This document shows positions 39,594 through 48,777 of a DNA stretch of 64,000 nucleotides, piece after piece. Both the position numbers and the translations under genes were made by a program. Source of the DNA: an uncultured Bacteroidales bacterium (GTDB taxonomy: Bacteria > Bacteroidota > Bacteroidia > Bacteroidales > Muribaculaceae); assembly GCA_902772455.1 (NCBI GenBank), contig CACYAW010000010.1, positions 1 through 64,000 on the forward strand. Reading direction: 5' to 3'. The notes below the pieces were generated by a model. That model was not told where the DNA came from and made no database searches. It was given only the letters and a program-made list of their open reading frames with translations. Numbering within the stretch: position 1 is the stretch's first letter; the number at the start of each line of letters is the position of its first letter.

Positions 39594-41343
39594 TTACATG
39601 CGCTCGGGCACCTCGATGCCGAGCAGCGACATGCCGCGGCAAATGACATCGGCAACCGTGGCACTGAGCAACAGGCGGAAGGCACGCACCTTCTCGTCCT
39701 GCTCCTTGAGGATGCTGTAGTCATGATAGAACTGGTTATATTCCTTGGCCAAGTCATAGACGTAGTTGGCTATCAAGGCGGGACTGTAGTTGCGGCCTGC
39801 ATCGCTGACGGCGGCAGTGAAGTCAGCCAACTTCTGGATAAGCGAGGTTTCCTTCTCGTTAGGAGCAACGGTGCTGATGTCCACAGCGTTATAGTCCTCG
39901 CCGCTCTTGCGCAGCACCGACTTGATGCGGGCATGGGTGTACTGGATGAAGGGGCCCGTGTTGCCGTTGAAGTCGATGGACTCGCTGGGGTCGAACAGCA
40001 TGGTCTTCCTGGGGTCAACCTTGAGGATGAAATACTTCAAAGCACCCAAGCCAATCATGCGCAGCACGTCGTCGCGCTCTTCCTCGGACACGCCTTGCAG
40101 ACGTCCAGGCTCACCGGCCATCTCGGTAGCGGTTGCTATCATCTCGTCCATGAGCTCGTCGGCATCGACGACGGTACCCTCACGGGACTTCATCTTGCCG
40201 TTGGGCAGCTCTACCATGCCATAGGAGAAGTGCACCAGATCCTTGCCCCACTTGAAGCCCAACTTGTCAAGCAGCAGCGAGAGCACCTGGAAGTGGTAGT
40301 TCTGCTCGTTGCCCACGACATAGATCATGCGGTCGATGGGATAGTCCTTGTAGCGCAACTGGGCAGTACCGATATCCTGAGTCATGTAGACCGACGTGCC
40401 GTCGCTGCGCAGCAGCAGCTTGTGGTCCAGACCGTCGGGGGTGAGGTCGGCCCACACGCTGTTGTCCTCCTTGCGGTAGAACAAGCCCTTCTCGAGGCCC
40501 TCAAGCACGGTATCGCGGCCCACCAGATAGGTGTCGCTCTCGTAGTAGATCTTGTCGAACGAAACGCCCATGCGGCGGTAGGTCTCGTCAAAGCCGGCAT
40601 AGACCCAATTGTTCATCTTCTCCCACAAGGCGCGCACCTCGGGGTCGCCAGCCTCCCAGCGGCGCAGCATGTCGTGTGCTTCCTGGATGAGCGGAGCCTG
40701 TTTCTCGGCCTCTTCGGGGCTCATGCCTTTCTCGACGAGTTCCTTGATTTCGGCCTTATAGTGTTTGTCGAAGGCAACATAGAAGTCGCCAATCAGGTGG
40801 TCACCCTTCTTGCCCGTGGACTCGGGCGTGTCGCCGTTGCCCCACTTGAGCCATGCGAGCATCGACTTGCAGATGTGGATGCCACGGTCGTTGACGATGT
40901 TGGTCTTCACCACCTTGTAGCCGTTGGCCTCCATGATCGTGTCCCAGATGCAGCGGCTTGTTGGTATTGGGCGACGAATACTCAATCATCACCAACTGGC
41001 TGTCGTCGGTCGCAGCAGTGAAACCATAGTCTGGCGTCTGGGCGACATGCTGGAGCACGCCGGTCCAGAACGAGGGCTTGATGGTGATGTTCAGGAAGCC
41101 CTTGATAACGTTGAACTTCTCGACAGCGTCGCAATGGGCCAGCATGTGCTCGCCAATCTCCTGAGCTGTCGCATCGGGCGCCTTGTGCGACGCCTTCAGG
41201 AAAGGAAAGACAACAATCGTCTCGTTGCCCTCAAATTCCTTTTTGGTCGTCTGCGGAACAATCTTCTCGGCGGGGAACTCCACTCCGTACAACTCTTTGA
41301 CTGCCAAAGATGTGGCCTGTGCTAGTATTTGATCAATCGACAT
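39594..41343 (-). pseudogene. argS: Arginine--tRNA ligase, interrupted by an internal deletion and frameshift
   Basis: Two overlapping frames together encode ArgS. The first (41343 to about 40938) reads MSIDQILAQATSL to EYSSPNTNKPLHLGH, which includes the HIGH signature. The second (about 40937 to 39594) resumes at IMEANGYKVVKTNIVNDRGI and runs to IEVPERM. The residues normally between HLGH and IMEANG (a VRNN-type helix of about twelve residues) are missing, so the change of frame looks like loss of roughly 35 bases and not a single-base slip. The parts sum to about 582 residues, near the normal 595. ArgS is essential, so an assembly or sequencing error is more likely than real inactivation unless another argS exists. 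The rest of the protein looks intact. Confidence 0.85.
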
Positions 41344-41386
41344 AATGTATTGTATTGTTTTATCAGTTATCCGTTTATTTAAACGG

Positions 41387-41394
41387 CAAAGATA
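41387..41394 (-). promoter_or_regulatory. -7 promoter box for argS
   Basis: TATCTTTG on the minus strand, about 44 bases upstream of the argS ATG. Confidence 0.55.
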
Positions 41395-41467
41395 ATAAAA
41401 AGCTTTCAGCTATTAACCCTTATCCATCAGTTTTTTGCTTTTTTCGCTTCAAACAGAGGTAAAGACA

Positions 41468-41501
41468 CAGGGGCACCCGCTCACAATGAGAGATGCCCCT
41501 G
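41468..41501 (-). terminator. Hairpin after the first PorU-like gene (A)
   Basis: Stem CAGGGGCA with TGCCCCTG around an 18-base loop, downstream of the A stop codon on the minus strand. The following T content is moderate. Confidence 0.55.
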
Positions 41502-41541
41502 CAAATCTTTATCAGAACCCGTTAAAGCAAAACGGTCATGG

Positions 41542-44500
41542 TCAATGTTTGGTCTTGACAGGATCCAGCACGATGAGCTTGTTGATGGGTGTGCCACCAT
41601 AATTCACGCCATCGTTGTAAGTGCCGAAGTAGCGGTACAGGCCCGCAGGCACCTTATTGCCGTTCATGTCCTTCATGTCCCAAGTCACAGGGAAGCTGCG
41701 GGTTGTCGTCATCCACACGAGTTTGCCCGTCGCATCGGTGATGCGGAAGGTCATGTCGGGATGAAGGGTGCGTTTCGAGTCCAAATCAAAGCTGACATTC
41801 TCGTTGACGAAAGCCGGATACTTGTCGGCACGGACATCGACAATCGACGACTGGCCTACCATGAACGAGATGGTCCTGGTAGCGCTGTTTCCCAACAAAT
41901 CATAAACCGTGAAAGTGAGGGTATGCATGCCCTCAGAGAGGTTATTGATGGGATACCTGATCACCACCGACTTGCTGCCATCGTAAACCGAGGCACCGCA
42001 AAGGACATCACCATAAGACTGCTTGCCGCCATCGAGCAACAGCTTCATGCTGCTGGATGCCGAGTTGGCCTGCAGGTTCACACCCTCGTTGTCGCTGATG
42101 TCGATATACAACATGGCATTGGGCGAGACGATTGCGCCCTCATTGAAGGTCACTTCGTCATTCAGGTACATGGAATTGATCACAGGAGCCACCTGGTCCT
42201 CCAAGACCTTGGTCTCGTCATAGGGGAGCATAACGATCTGCTTGGTAACTCCATTGACCATGCAATCGCTGTTGTCCTTGTGAGCATATACACGCAGCAT
42301 GAGCATGAGCACCGTATTGGCACGACCATAAGGAATTCTGGGGGCGATCATCGAGCCGGTGAACATGCCATTCTCTACCCTACCCGTAATCTCGGCCAAC
42401 TTGTTACGGTCCATAAAGATATCCCTATCCACTACCTGTCCTCCCGTAATGAAGGTTAGGGTCGTGAATTTGTTCTCAGGACCATAAAGCGTTGCCGTGG
42501 CATCGCCATTGAACGACGTGTCAATCTCGCCATTGTCATTGACAACCTGGGCTTTAACCTCGAACCTGCATAAGGGGCTCACCTCGGCATTGTTCAGAGT
42601 GTCGGTCACGTCAGTACCGTTCACACTCGTGATATTGAATCGGGGCGAGGGATAGTTCACGCGCATGGCAGGGTCACCCAACAGGAAGAATGACAACTTG
42701 TTAGTATTCGCATTAGCAAAGCTGCGCTTGGCGTTACAGTAAGCCTCACCTATTGTGGGCATCACGCCATTGCGGTCATAGCTGAAGAGCGAGTTGAGGA
42801 AATACCGGTTCAACTGGTCGTTGGGGTCGGCAGACACCATGCGTGCCGAAGTCAGCAAAGCGATGGCGCCTCCGTCACGCTTGTGGAACATGAGTTCGGC
42901 AATGCCACGCGAATCGTTATCGTAATGTGCCACATCACAGCAAGCCAATGACATGATGGGATAGTGAGGATAAGAGGTACTGGAGACATCAGAGGTCGTC
43001 CACATCTTATTATACTTCGTCAAGCTTACCGAACCGGCATGACCCACATAAGTGAGGAAGTAAGCGCCCTCCTTCAGCAAATAGCTCATGCGATGCTTGG
43101 CCTCGGTCGCCGTCTTGCGTTCGACAGCAAACGTGGGTTCAAATGCCGAACGGGGGTACATGCTGTCGTGAACCGTGCTCACATGCATGCCCGTATTCAA
43201 GTCGCCCTCGAGCTGGTTCTTGTAGCCCTGAGCCTGGAACATATATTTGCCGCCATCGGGCGAGTCACTCGACACAATAATGTTATTGCGCCATGCGCTG
43301 TAGTCGGGATTGGCATAGTATTCCACAATCTTGTCAACATCGCTGCGAGCCTCATCCTCGTCAACACAAGTGATACGGCCAACACCAATGTTGATCTTAT
43401 CACTGGAGATGTTGGCGCCAGAGCCATCGTCCAGAAAAGCAAAGAAATCATCACTGATGAAGGTCTGATCCAAAACACTGCTGTTATCGCTCTGATAGGT
43501 AAGCAGGATATTGGGGTGAGCTCCAACGAGCTGACGGTTATCAAAGGATCCGGTTCCAAAGAGCAGCAAATTCTTGAACTTTTCACTATTGCGGTCATAC
43601 AGCATCTTGCACAGCAAGCGGTATGCCATTGCGTCACGCGTGCCACTGGAGAACTCGTTAAACACCTGTTCCTGGGTCACAACTGCCACATCAATGCCAT
43701 CTACGGCACGATGCATGGCCGCCAGACGTTCGGCCTGCTGCTTGAACAAGTCGGTAGTGATGATGAGCATATCGGGCACGGCCATTCCATGCAGATTCTG
43801 GTTGCTCACAGGCTCAAATCCCGAAATCTTCTTCAGCGTTTTAGCGGGATCAAATGCCACATAGGTTGAATAGGAAAGTGGATTTGAGAAAAACGAGATG
43901 CCACTGCCGGTCTCATCGTTATAGGATGTCGTGGGAACCCTTGACGGGTTCTTTGTGTTATTGATAAACCATACCACGGTGCTCGGTGTGGCATTGGGCA
44001 GCATGAAGCGCTCTTTGCCCGTAGTTTCGCCATAGCCCATTAGCATCTGGTTATCGGCCATTCCTGATAACTCGTTGTGATGCTTATAGGTCAGGATGAA
44101 GTAGTCCAGACGTGTCAGGGAGTAAGACATCGTATCGGCCAACCCCTTCAAGATGGGTTCGTACTGGCCATGCTCGGCGGGGTGAGACAGCTTGAGTTCT
44201 CCGAAGGGAGACGCCGTGTTGTAATAAACATAATCCAACGGCATATAGACGCATGAAGCCTCCTCGCTATAGGCTGTCGTGTCGGTGCCGCTGCCACTAT
44301 GTATTACAGCATTGGCATAGGTCGTTCCCTTGACGTTGGCAGCGATTGCCGTGTGCACGACAATGGTGCTGTCAGACAGCTTGGGCAGGTAGTAGTCAAT
44401 CATCAGATCACCCTTTGAGAAATCCTCGCCCAACAGCTCTTTTCCCGAACTGAAGGGAGTCATCAAATCCCTCTCATGATAGAAGTAGCTCATGCTTGAG

Positions 44501-44997
44501 GTGACATCCTGATAGTTGGTCACTGAGGGCACTCTCTTGTTAGAAGGCACCACGTCGGCCGATGATTCCTGAGTAAGGAAGTAGCAGCCCACTTGAGAAT
44601 AGGGGTTGAAGACACGCGTGTAGTGTGGTACCGAAGAAAAACCAGCCATCGAGAATGACACAGGACCGTTAGCATAGAAGCAAATCTTGTCATTCACACG
44701 CAAGATGGGCACCGCTTTCAAGTCATCGAAAGCGCTGCCATTGAGCACCTCGCTGATGCGATTACCGCCATGACCATAGACATGGACCTGAGAAGGATTG
44801 GTGAAACCCATCTCGAGCAACTCGTCATAGGTGATCTCGTAGATACCGCTCTCGGGTATCGTCACCTTCACCCACGTGCCTGAGGCAAGCTTGGACTGTG
44901 TCGCATAAACAGATGCGTCAAACGCACCTGCGGTGCCGATACACAAAGAAGCCATCAATACCAAACAGGCAAGCTGAAGTTTTGTCATATCGCGCAT
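41542..44997 (-). CDS. PorU-like C25-family protein, copy A
   Basis: A 1151-residue exported protein of the PorU/gingipain (C25) family. The signal peptide MRDMTKLQLACLVLMASLCIG is followed by the PorU-type N-terminal domain (GTWVKVTIPESGIYEITYDE, VHVYGHGGNRISE). The caspase-like protease domain covers about 400-760, with candidate catalytic H653 (TYVGHAGSV) and C686/C687 (SLACCDVAHYD). Several beta domains follow, then an end like a T9SS C-terminal domain (WDMKDMNGNKVPAGLYRYF). The start at 44997 is chosen because it aligns with copies B and C; ATG 45006 is also possible. PorU removes the sorting tail of T9SS cargo and attaches cargo to lipopolysaccharide. This copy may do so for particular cargo or may be a surface protease. 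It lies 64 bases after copy B and is probably co-transcribed. Confidence 0.85.
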   Translation of the reverse strand: MRDMTKLQLACLVLMASLCIGTAGAFDASVYATQSKLASGTWVKVTIPESGIYEITYDELLEMGFTNPSQVHVYGHGGNRISEVLNGSAFDDLKAVPILRVNDKICFYANGPVSFSMAGFSSVPHYTRVFNPYSQVGCYFLTQESSADVVPSNKRVPSVTNYQDVTSSMSYFYHERDLMTPFSSGKELLGEDFSKGDLMIDYYLPKLSDSTIVVHTAIAANVKGTTYANAVIHSGSGTDTTAYSEEASCVYMPLDYVYYNTASPFGELKLSHPAEHGQYEPILKGLADTMSYSLTRLDYFILTYKHHNELSGMADNQMLMGYGETTGKERFMLPNATPSTVVWFINNTKNPSRVPTTSYNDETGSGISFFSNPLSYSTYVAFDPAKTLKKISGFEPVSNQNLHGMAVPDMLIITTDLFKQQAERLAAMHRAVDGIDVAVVTQEQVFNEFSSGTRDAMAYRLLCKMLYDRNSEKFKNLLLFGTGSFDNRQLVGAHPNILLTYQSDNSSVLDQTFISDDFFAFLDDGSGANISSDKINIGVGRITCVDEDEARSDVDKIVEYYANPDYSAWRNNIIVSSDSPDGGKYMFQAQGYKNQLEGDLNTGMHVSTVHDSMYPRSAFEPTFAVERKTATEAKHRMSYLLKEGAYFLTYVGHAGSVSLTKYNKMWTTSDVSSTSYPHYPIMSLACCDVAHYDNDSRGIAELMFHKRDGGAIALLTSARMVSADPNDQLNRYFLNSLFSYDRNGVMPTIGEAYCNAKRSFANANTNKLSFFLLGDPAMRVNYPSPRFNITSVNGTDVTDTLNNAEVSPLCRFEVKAQVVNDNGEIDTSFNGDATATLYGPENKFTTLTFITGGQVVDRDIFMDRNKLAEITGRVENGMFTGSMIAPRIPYGRANTVLMLMLRVYAHKDNSDCMVNGVTKQIVMLPYDETKVLEDQVAPVINSMYLNDEVTFNEGAIVSPNAMLYIDISDNEGVNLQANSASSSMKLLLDGGKQSYGDVLCGASVYDGSKSVVIRYPINNLSEGMHTLTFTVYDLLGNSATRTISFMVGQSSIVDVRADKYPAFVNENVSFDLDSKRTLHPDMTFRITDATGKLVWMTTTRSFPVTWDMKDMNGNKVPAGLYRYFGTYNDGVNYGGTPINKLIVLDPVKTKH

Positions 44998-45039
44998 ATA
45001 TCTCATTCTTTAAAAGTGTTTTTTATTCTATATCACACG

Positions 45040-45061
45040 AGGTGCCATCGTGATGGCACCT
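45040..45061 (-). terminator. Small perfect hairpin between copies B and A
   Basis: A 10-bp stem AGGTGCCATC with GATGGCACCT and a two-base loop. No T run follows on the minus strand, so it may stabilise the B message or dampen A, not stop transcription outright. Confidence 0.45.
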
Positions 45062-45070
45062 CTACAGATT

Positions 45071-48000
45071 TCAGTTATTGGCCGTCTTGAGCGGATCCAA
45101 GATGATGAGCTTGCTGATGGGTGTTCCGCCGTAGTTCACCCCATCGTTGTAGGTGCCGAAGTATCGGTACAGACCTGCAGGCACCTTATTGCCGTTCATG
45201 TCTTTCATATCCCAGCTTACCGGGAAATTTCGGGTCGTGGTCATCCACACGAGATGTCCCACAGCATCGGTCACACGCACCACCATCTCGGGACTAGACG
45301 TGAGCTCAGTATCGGCATCGAAGTTAACCACGCCGTCCAAGAAGGCGGGCATCTTATCGGCCACGAGGTTGACGGCAGATGCCTGACCTACCACGAACGT
45401 GATTGTGCGGCTTGTGCTGTTGCCCAGCATGTCATAGACCGTGTAAGTGAGGGTATGCATGCCCTCAGAGAGGTTTGACAACGGGAACTCGATATTCACC
45501 GTCTTGCCGCCGTCGGCGACTTTTGCAAAGTAAATCACCTCACCGTAGGACTGCTTGCCGCCGTCAAGTTGAAGTATCATCGTGTTGCTCACCGAGTTAG
45601 GCTGCATATTGATACCCTCGTTGTCACTGGCGCTGATGTAGAGCATTGCCTCGGGGGCGATCATAGCACCGTCTTCAAAGGTCAACTCGTCATTCACATA
45701 CATGGCATTGATGACAGGAGCCTGCTCGTCTTCGATAGCCACAGCCTCGTTATAGGGCAGCATGGTGATCTTCTTGGTGAAGCCGTTCACCATGTAGTCG
45801 CTGTTGTCCTTGTGGGCATAAACGCGCAATTGCACACCCTCGTTGCTTGCCAGGGGTGACTTCGGCACAATGACCTCTCCGGTGAACATACCGTTCACCA
45901 CGCGTCCCGAAACCTCGGCCAGCTTGGCACGGTCACAATAGATGTTACGGTCTTCTTTCACGCCGTTGCCCACATTGAACGATAACGTCGTGAACAGTTC
46001 TTCACGGTCGTAGAGCGTCACCGTGGCATCGCCATTGAAGCCAGTGTCAATATTACCCTGTGCATCCACCACCTGGGCCTTAACCTCGAACTTGCAGAGG
46101 GGGCTGATCGTAGCGACATGGGTTGTGTCGGTCATATCGGTGCCATTCACGCGAGTGATGTTGAACCGTGAAATGGGATAATTCACGCGCAGGGCAGGGT
46201 CACCCAGCAGGAAGAATGACATCTTGTTGATGTCCTGATAGGTAAAGCTCAGTTTTGACTGTTTATAGGCTTCACCCAGCGTGGGCATCACGCCATTGCT
46301 GTCATAACTGAACAGCGCATTGATGAAGTACTGGTTCAGCTTGTCGTTGGACGAAGCGAACACCATGCGTGAGGACGTGAGCATCGCAATGGCACCACCG
46401 TCACGCTTGTGATACATCAGCTCGGCAATACCGCGCGAGTCGTTGTCGAAGTGTGCCACATCGCAGCACGCTGTGGACATGATGGGGAAATGCGGATAGG
46501 ACGTGCGCGACACGTCACCCGTGGTCCACATCTTGTTTGTCTTGGTGAACGAGACGGCACCTGCATGGCCCACATAGGTGGAAAAGTAGGCGCCAGCCTT
46601 TAACTGAAGCGTGAGCTTGTGCTTGGCCTCGGTCGCCGTCTTGCGGTCAACGGAGAATGTGGGCTCGGTGGTTGAACGGGGGTACATGCTATTGTGCACC
46701 GTGTTCACGTGCATACCCGTCTTGAGCGCATTGTCGATCTGGTTCTTGTAACCCTGACCCTGGAACATGTACTGGCCATTGTCAGGAGTATCGCTCCACA
46801 CGAGAGCGTTATTGCGCCACACGCCATAGTCAGGGTTGGCATAGTATTCCACAATCTTGTCAACATCGCTGCGTGCCTCATCCACATCGGCGCAAGTGAT
46901 GCGGCCAATGCCAATGCGCAACTTATCATTGGCAACGTTGCTGCCAGAGTTGTCATCCATCATACCGAAAAAGTCATCACTTGTGAACGTGCGGTCAGAT
47001 GAATTGCTATTGTCGCTCTGGTAGGTCAACAAGTCATTGGGATGGCTGCCCATCAGCTCACGGTTGTCGAACGAGCCCGCGCCAAACAGCAGCATATTCT
47101 TAAACTTGTTGCTGTCGCGGTCATACAGCATCTTGCACAGCAGGCGGTAAGCCATACCGTCACGTGTACCGCTGGAGAACTCGTTGAAGACCTGGTCCTG
47201 GGTCACGACAGCCACATCAATGCCGTCAACTGCACGGTGCAAATCGGCCAATCGTTCGGCCTGTTCCTTGTATATCGCTGGCGTGATGATAAGAAAGTCA
47301 GGCACCGGCATACCGTGCAGGTTCTGGTTGTCGATCGGCTCATAGGCGGTTATCTTCTTCAATGTCTTGGCAGGATCAAAGGCCACATAGTAGGAATAAG
47401 CGACAGGCACCGAGAAGAAGCAAAGGCCCTTGCCACTTGCATCATCATAGGGCTGGGTGGACACTCTCATCGGGCTCTTGGTGTTGTTGATGAACCACAC
47501 CACAGTGCTAGGCGATGCGTTGGGCAACAAGAAACGGTCTCCGCCACGGGTGACGCCATATCCCATGAACATCTGATTGTCGGGAGCGTCATCAAAGACG
47601 TTCTCGTGCTTGTAGGACAAGATAAAATAATCCAATCGCGCAATTGAAGCCGATGCGGTATCGGACGTGAATTTGATATAAGGTTCAAACTGACCACGCT
47701 CGGCAGGATGTTTCAAGTGCAACGCGCCATAAGGAGACGCTGAGTTGTACTTCGTATAGGAATTCTGCACCGGTTTAGCGATGCGTGACGAAGAAACGGA
47801 ATATACCGTCGTATCGGTGGCGTTGCCGCTATGAATCACAGCATTGGCATAAACGCTTTCGGTCGCATAAGCCGCGATGGTCGTGTGCACCACAATCGTG
47901 CTATCGGCCAGATGAGGCAGGTAATAATCGATGAGCGGAGGACGCTTAGTGAGATCCTCACCCAACATTTCCTTACCCGAGCTGGTGATACTCATCAAGT

Positions 48001-48529
48001 CGCGTTCGTGATAGAAATAGCCTAAACTGACGGGATTATCGACATATTCGGTCACCGTGGGCGAAACCCGGTCTTCAGGCACCAGGTCTTGAGAAGCCTC
48101 TTCGGTCAAGAAATAGCAACCCACCTGTGCGTAAGGGTTGAGGTCGCGCATGTAGTGAGTGTTAGAGCTATTGTCCTTTGTGGTGAATGAAACCGGGCCA
48201 TTGCCATAGAAGCAGATCTTATTGTTTGAGCGCAGGATAGGCACCTGAATCAAATCATCGACCGCGTTGCCAGTGAGCTGCTCGGGGATGCGGTTACCGC
48301 CCACACCATACACGTGCACCTGAGCGGGATTGCTGAAGCCCATCGAGATCAGTTCATCGTAGGTAATCTCATATACCCCATTCTCGGGGATAGAAACCTT
48401 GACCCACTTGCCAGTAGCCAGTTTTGACTGGGTCGAATAATTCGTTACATTTAAAGCACCTGCATAACTGATGCCCAAAATGGCCATCAGAACCACGCAA
48501 GCAAATTGAAAATTTCTCAAATTACGCAT
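45071..48529 (-). CDS. PorU-like C25-family protein, copy B
   Basis: A 1152-residue paralogue of copies A and C, similar over the entire length. The signal is MRNLRNFQFACVVLMAILGI and the N-terminal domain reads GKWVKVSIPENGVYEITYDE. H655 (TYVGHAGAV) and C688/C689 (STACCDVAHFD) are the candidate catalytic residues. The C-terminal beta domain reads FPVSWDMKDMNGNKVPAGLY. The frame is open further upstream to 48592, but 48529 matches the starts of A and C and lies about 80 bases after the TACCTTTG box. B and C share details absent from A (KMWTTGDVSRTSYPHFPIMS), so they look like the most recent duplicates. Confidence 0.85.
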   Translation of the reverse strand: MRNLRNFQFACVVLMAILGISYAGALNVTNYSTQSKLATGKWVKVSIPENGVYEITYDELISMGFSNPAQVHVYGVGGNRIPEQLTGNAVDDLIQVPILRSNNKICFYGNGPVSFTTKDNSSNTHYMRDLNPYAQVGCYFLTEEASQDLVPEDRVSPTVTEYVDNPVSLGYFYHERDLMSITSSGKEMLGEDLTKRPPLIDYYLPHLADSTIVVHTTIAAYATESVYANAVIHSGNATDTTVYSVSSSRIAKPVQNSYTKYNSASPYGALHLKHPAERGQFEPYIKFTSDTASASIARLDYFILSYKHENVFDDAPDNQMFMGYGVTRGGDRFLLPNASPSTVVWFINNTKSPMRVSTQPYDDASGKGLCFFSVPVAYSYYVAFDPAKTLKKITAYEPIDNQNLHGMPVPDFLIITPAIYKEQAERLADLHRAVDGIDVAVVTQDQVFNEFSSGTRDGMAYRLLCKMLYDRDSNKFKNMLLFGAGSFDNRELMGSHPNDLLTYQSDNSNSSDRTFTSDDFFGMMDDNSGSNVANDKLRIGIGRITCADVDEARSDVDKIVEYYANPDYGVWRNNALVWSDTPDNGQYMFQGQGYKNQIDNALKTGMHVNTVHNSMYPRSTTEPTFSVDRKTATEAKHKLTLQLKAGAYFSTYVGHAGAVSFTKTNKMWTTGDVSRTSYPHFPIMSTACCDVAHFDNDSRGIAELMYHKRDGGAIAMLTSSRMVFASSNDKLNQYFINALFSYDSNGVMPTLGEAYKQSKLSFTYQDINKMSFFLLGDPALRVNYPISRFNITRVNGTDMTDTTHVATISPLCKFEVKAQVVDAQGNIDTGFNGDATVTLYDREELFTTLSFNVGNGVKEDRNIYCDRAKLAEVSGRVVNGMFTGEVIVPKSPLASNEGVQLRVYAHKDNSDYMVNGFTKKITMLPYNEAVAIEDEQAPVINAMYVNDELTFEDGAMIAPEAMLYISASDNEGINMQPNSVSNTMILQLDGGKQSYGEVIYFAKVADGGKTVNIEFPLSNLSEGMHTLTYTVYDMLGNSTSRTITFVVGQASAVNLVADKMPAFLDGVVNFDADTELTSSPEMVVRVTDAVGHLVWMTTTRNFPVSWDMKDMNGNKVPAGLYRYFGTYNDGVNYGGTPISKLIILDPLKTANN

Positions 48530-48612
48530 ATATCTTGTTTTTGTAAATTTCTTGCTGTTCTTCATTTCAGCATCGTCACTCCGGATTACCATCGTGCCAA
48601 TAATTCAAACCA

Positions 48613-48620
48613 CAAAGGTA
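48613..48620 (-). promoter_or_regulatory. -7 promoter box for PorU-like copies B and A
   Basis: TACCTTTG on the minus strand upstream of copy B. No comparable box lies between B and A, so both are probably read from here. Confidence 0.55.
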
Positions 48621-48693
48621 ATAAAAGATTTTAGATTTCAGCCCCTTGGACTTAGTTTTTTTCTCTTTTCACACAAATGCTAAACAATGTAAA

Positions 48694-48731
48694 CGTGGGA
48701 GCGTCCTCACACTTGCTGAGTCGCTCCCACG
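48694..48731 (-). terminator. Terminator after PorU-like copy C
   Basis: Ten-base stem CGTGGGAGCG with CGCTCCCACG, followed on the minus strand by TTTACATTGTTT. A second smaller stem (CCCAAG with CTTGGG) lies between it and the C stop codon. Confidence 0.75.
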
Positions 48732-48777
48732 CGGTTATCTGTCCCAAGCCACGCCCGAGACACTTGGGCTTTTTTTG

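Noticed and set aside
39573..41021. A 482-codon plus-strand frame over argS
   Set aside because: Antisense shadow of argS; the minus strand encodes conserved ArgS motifs across the same bases.
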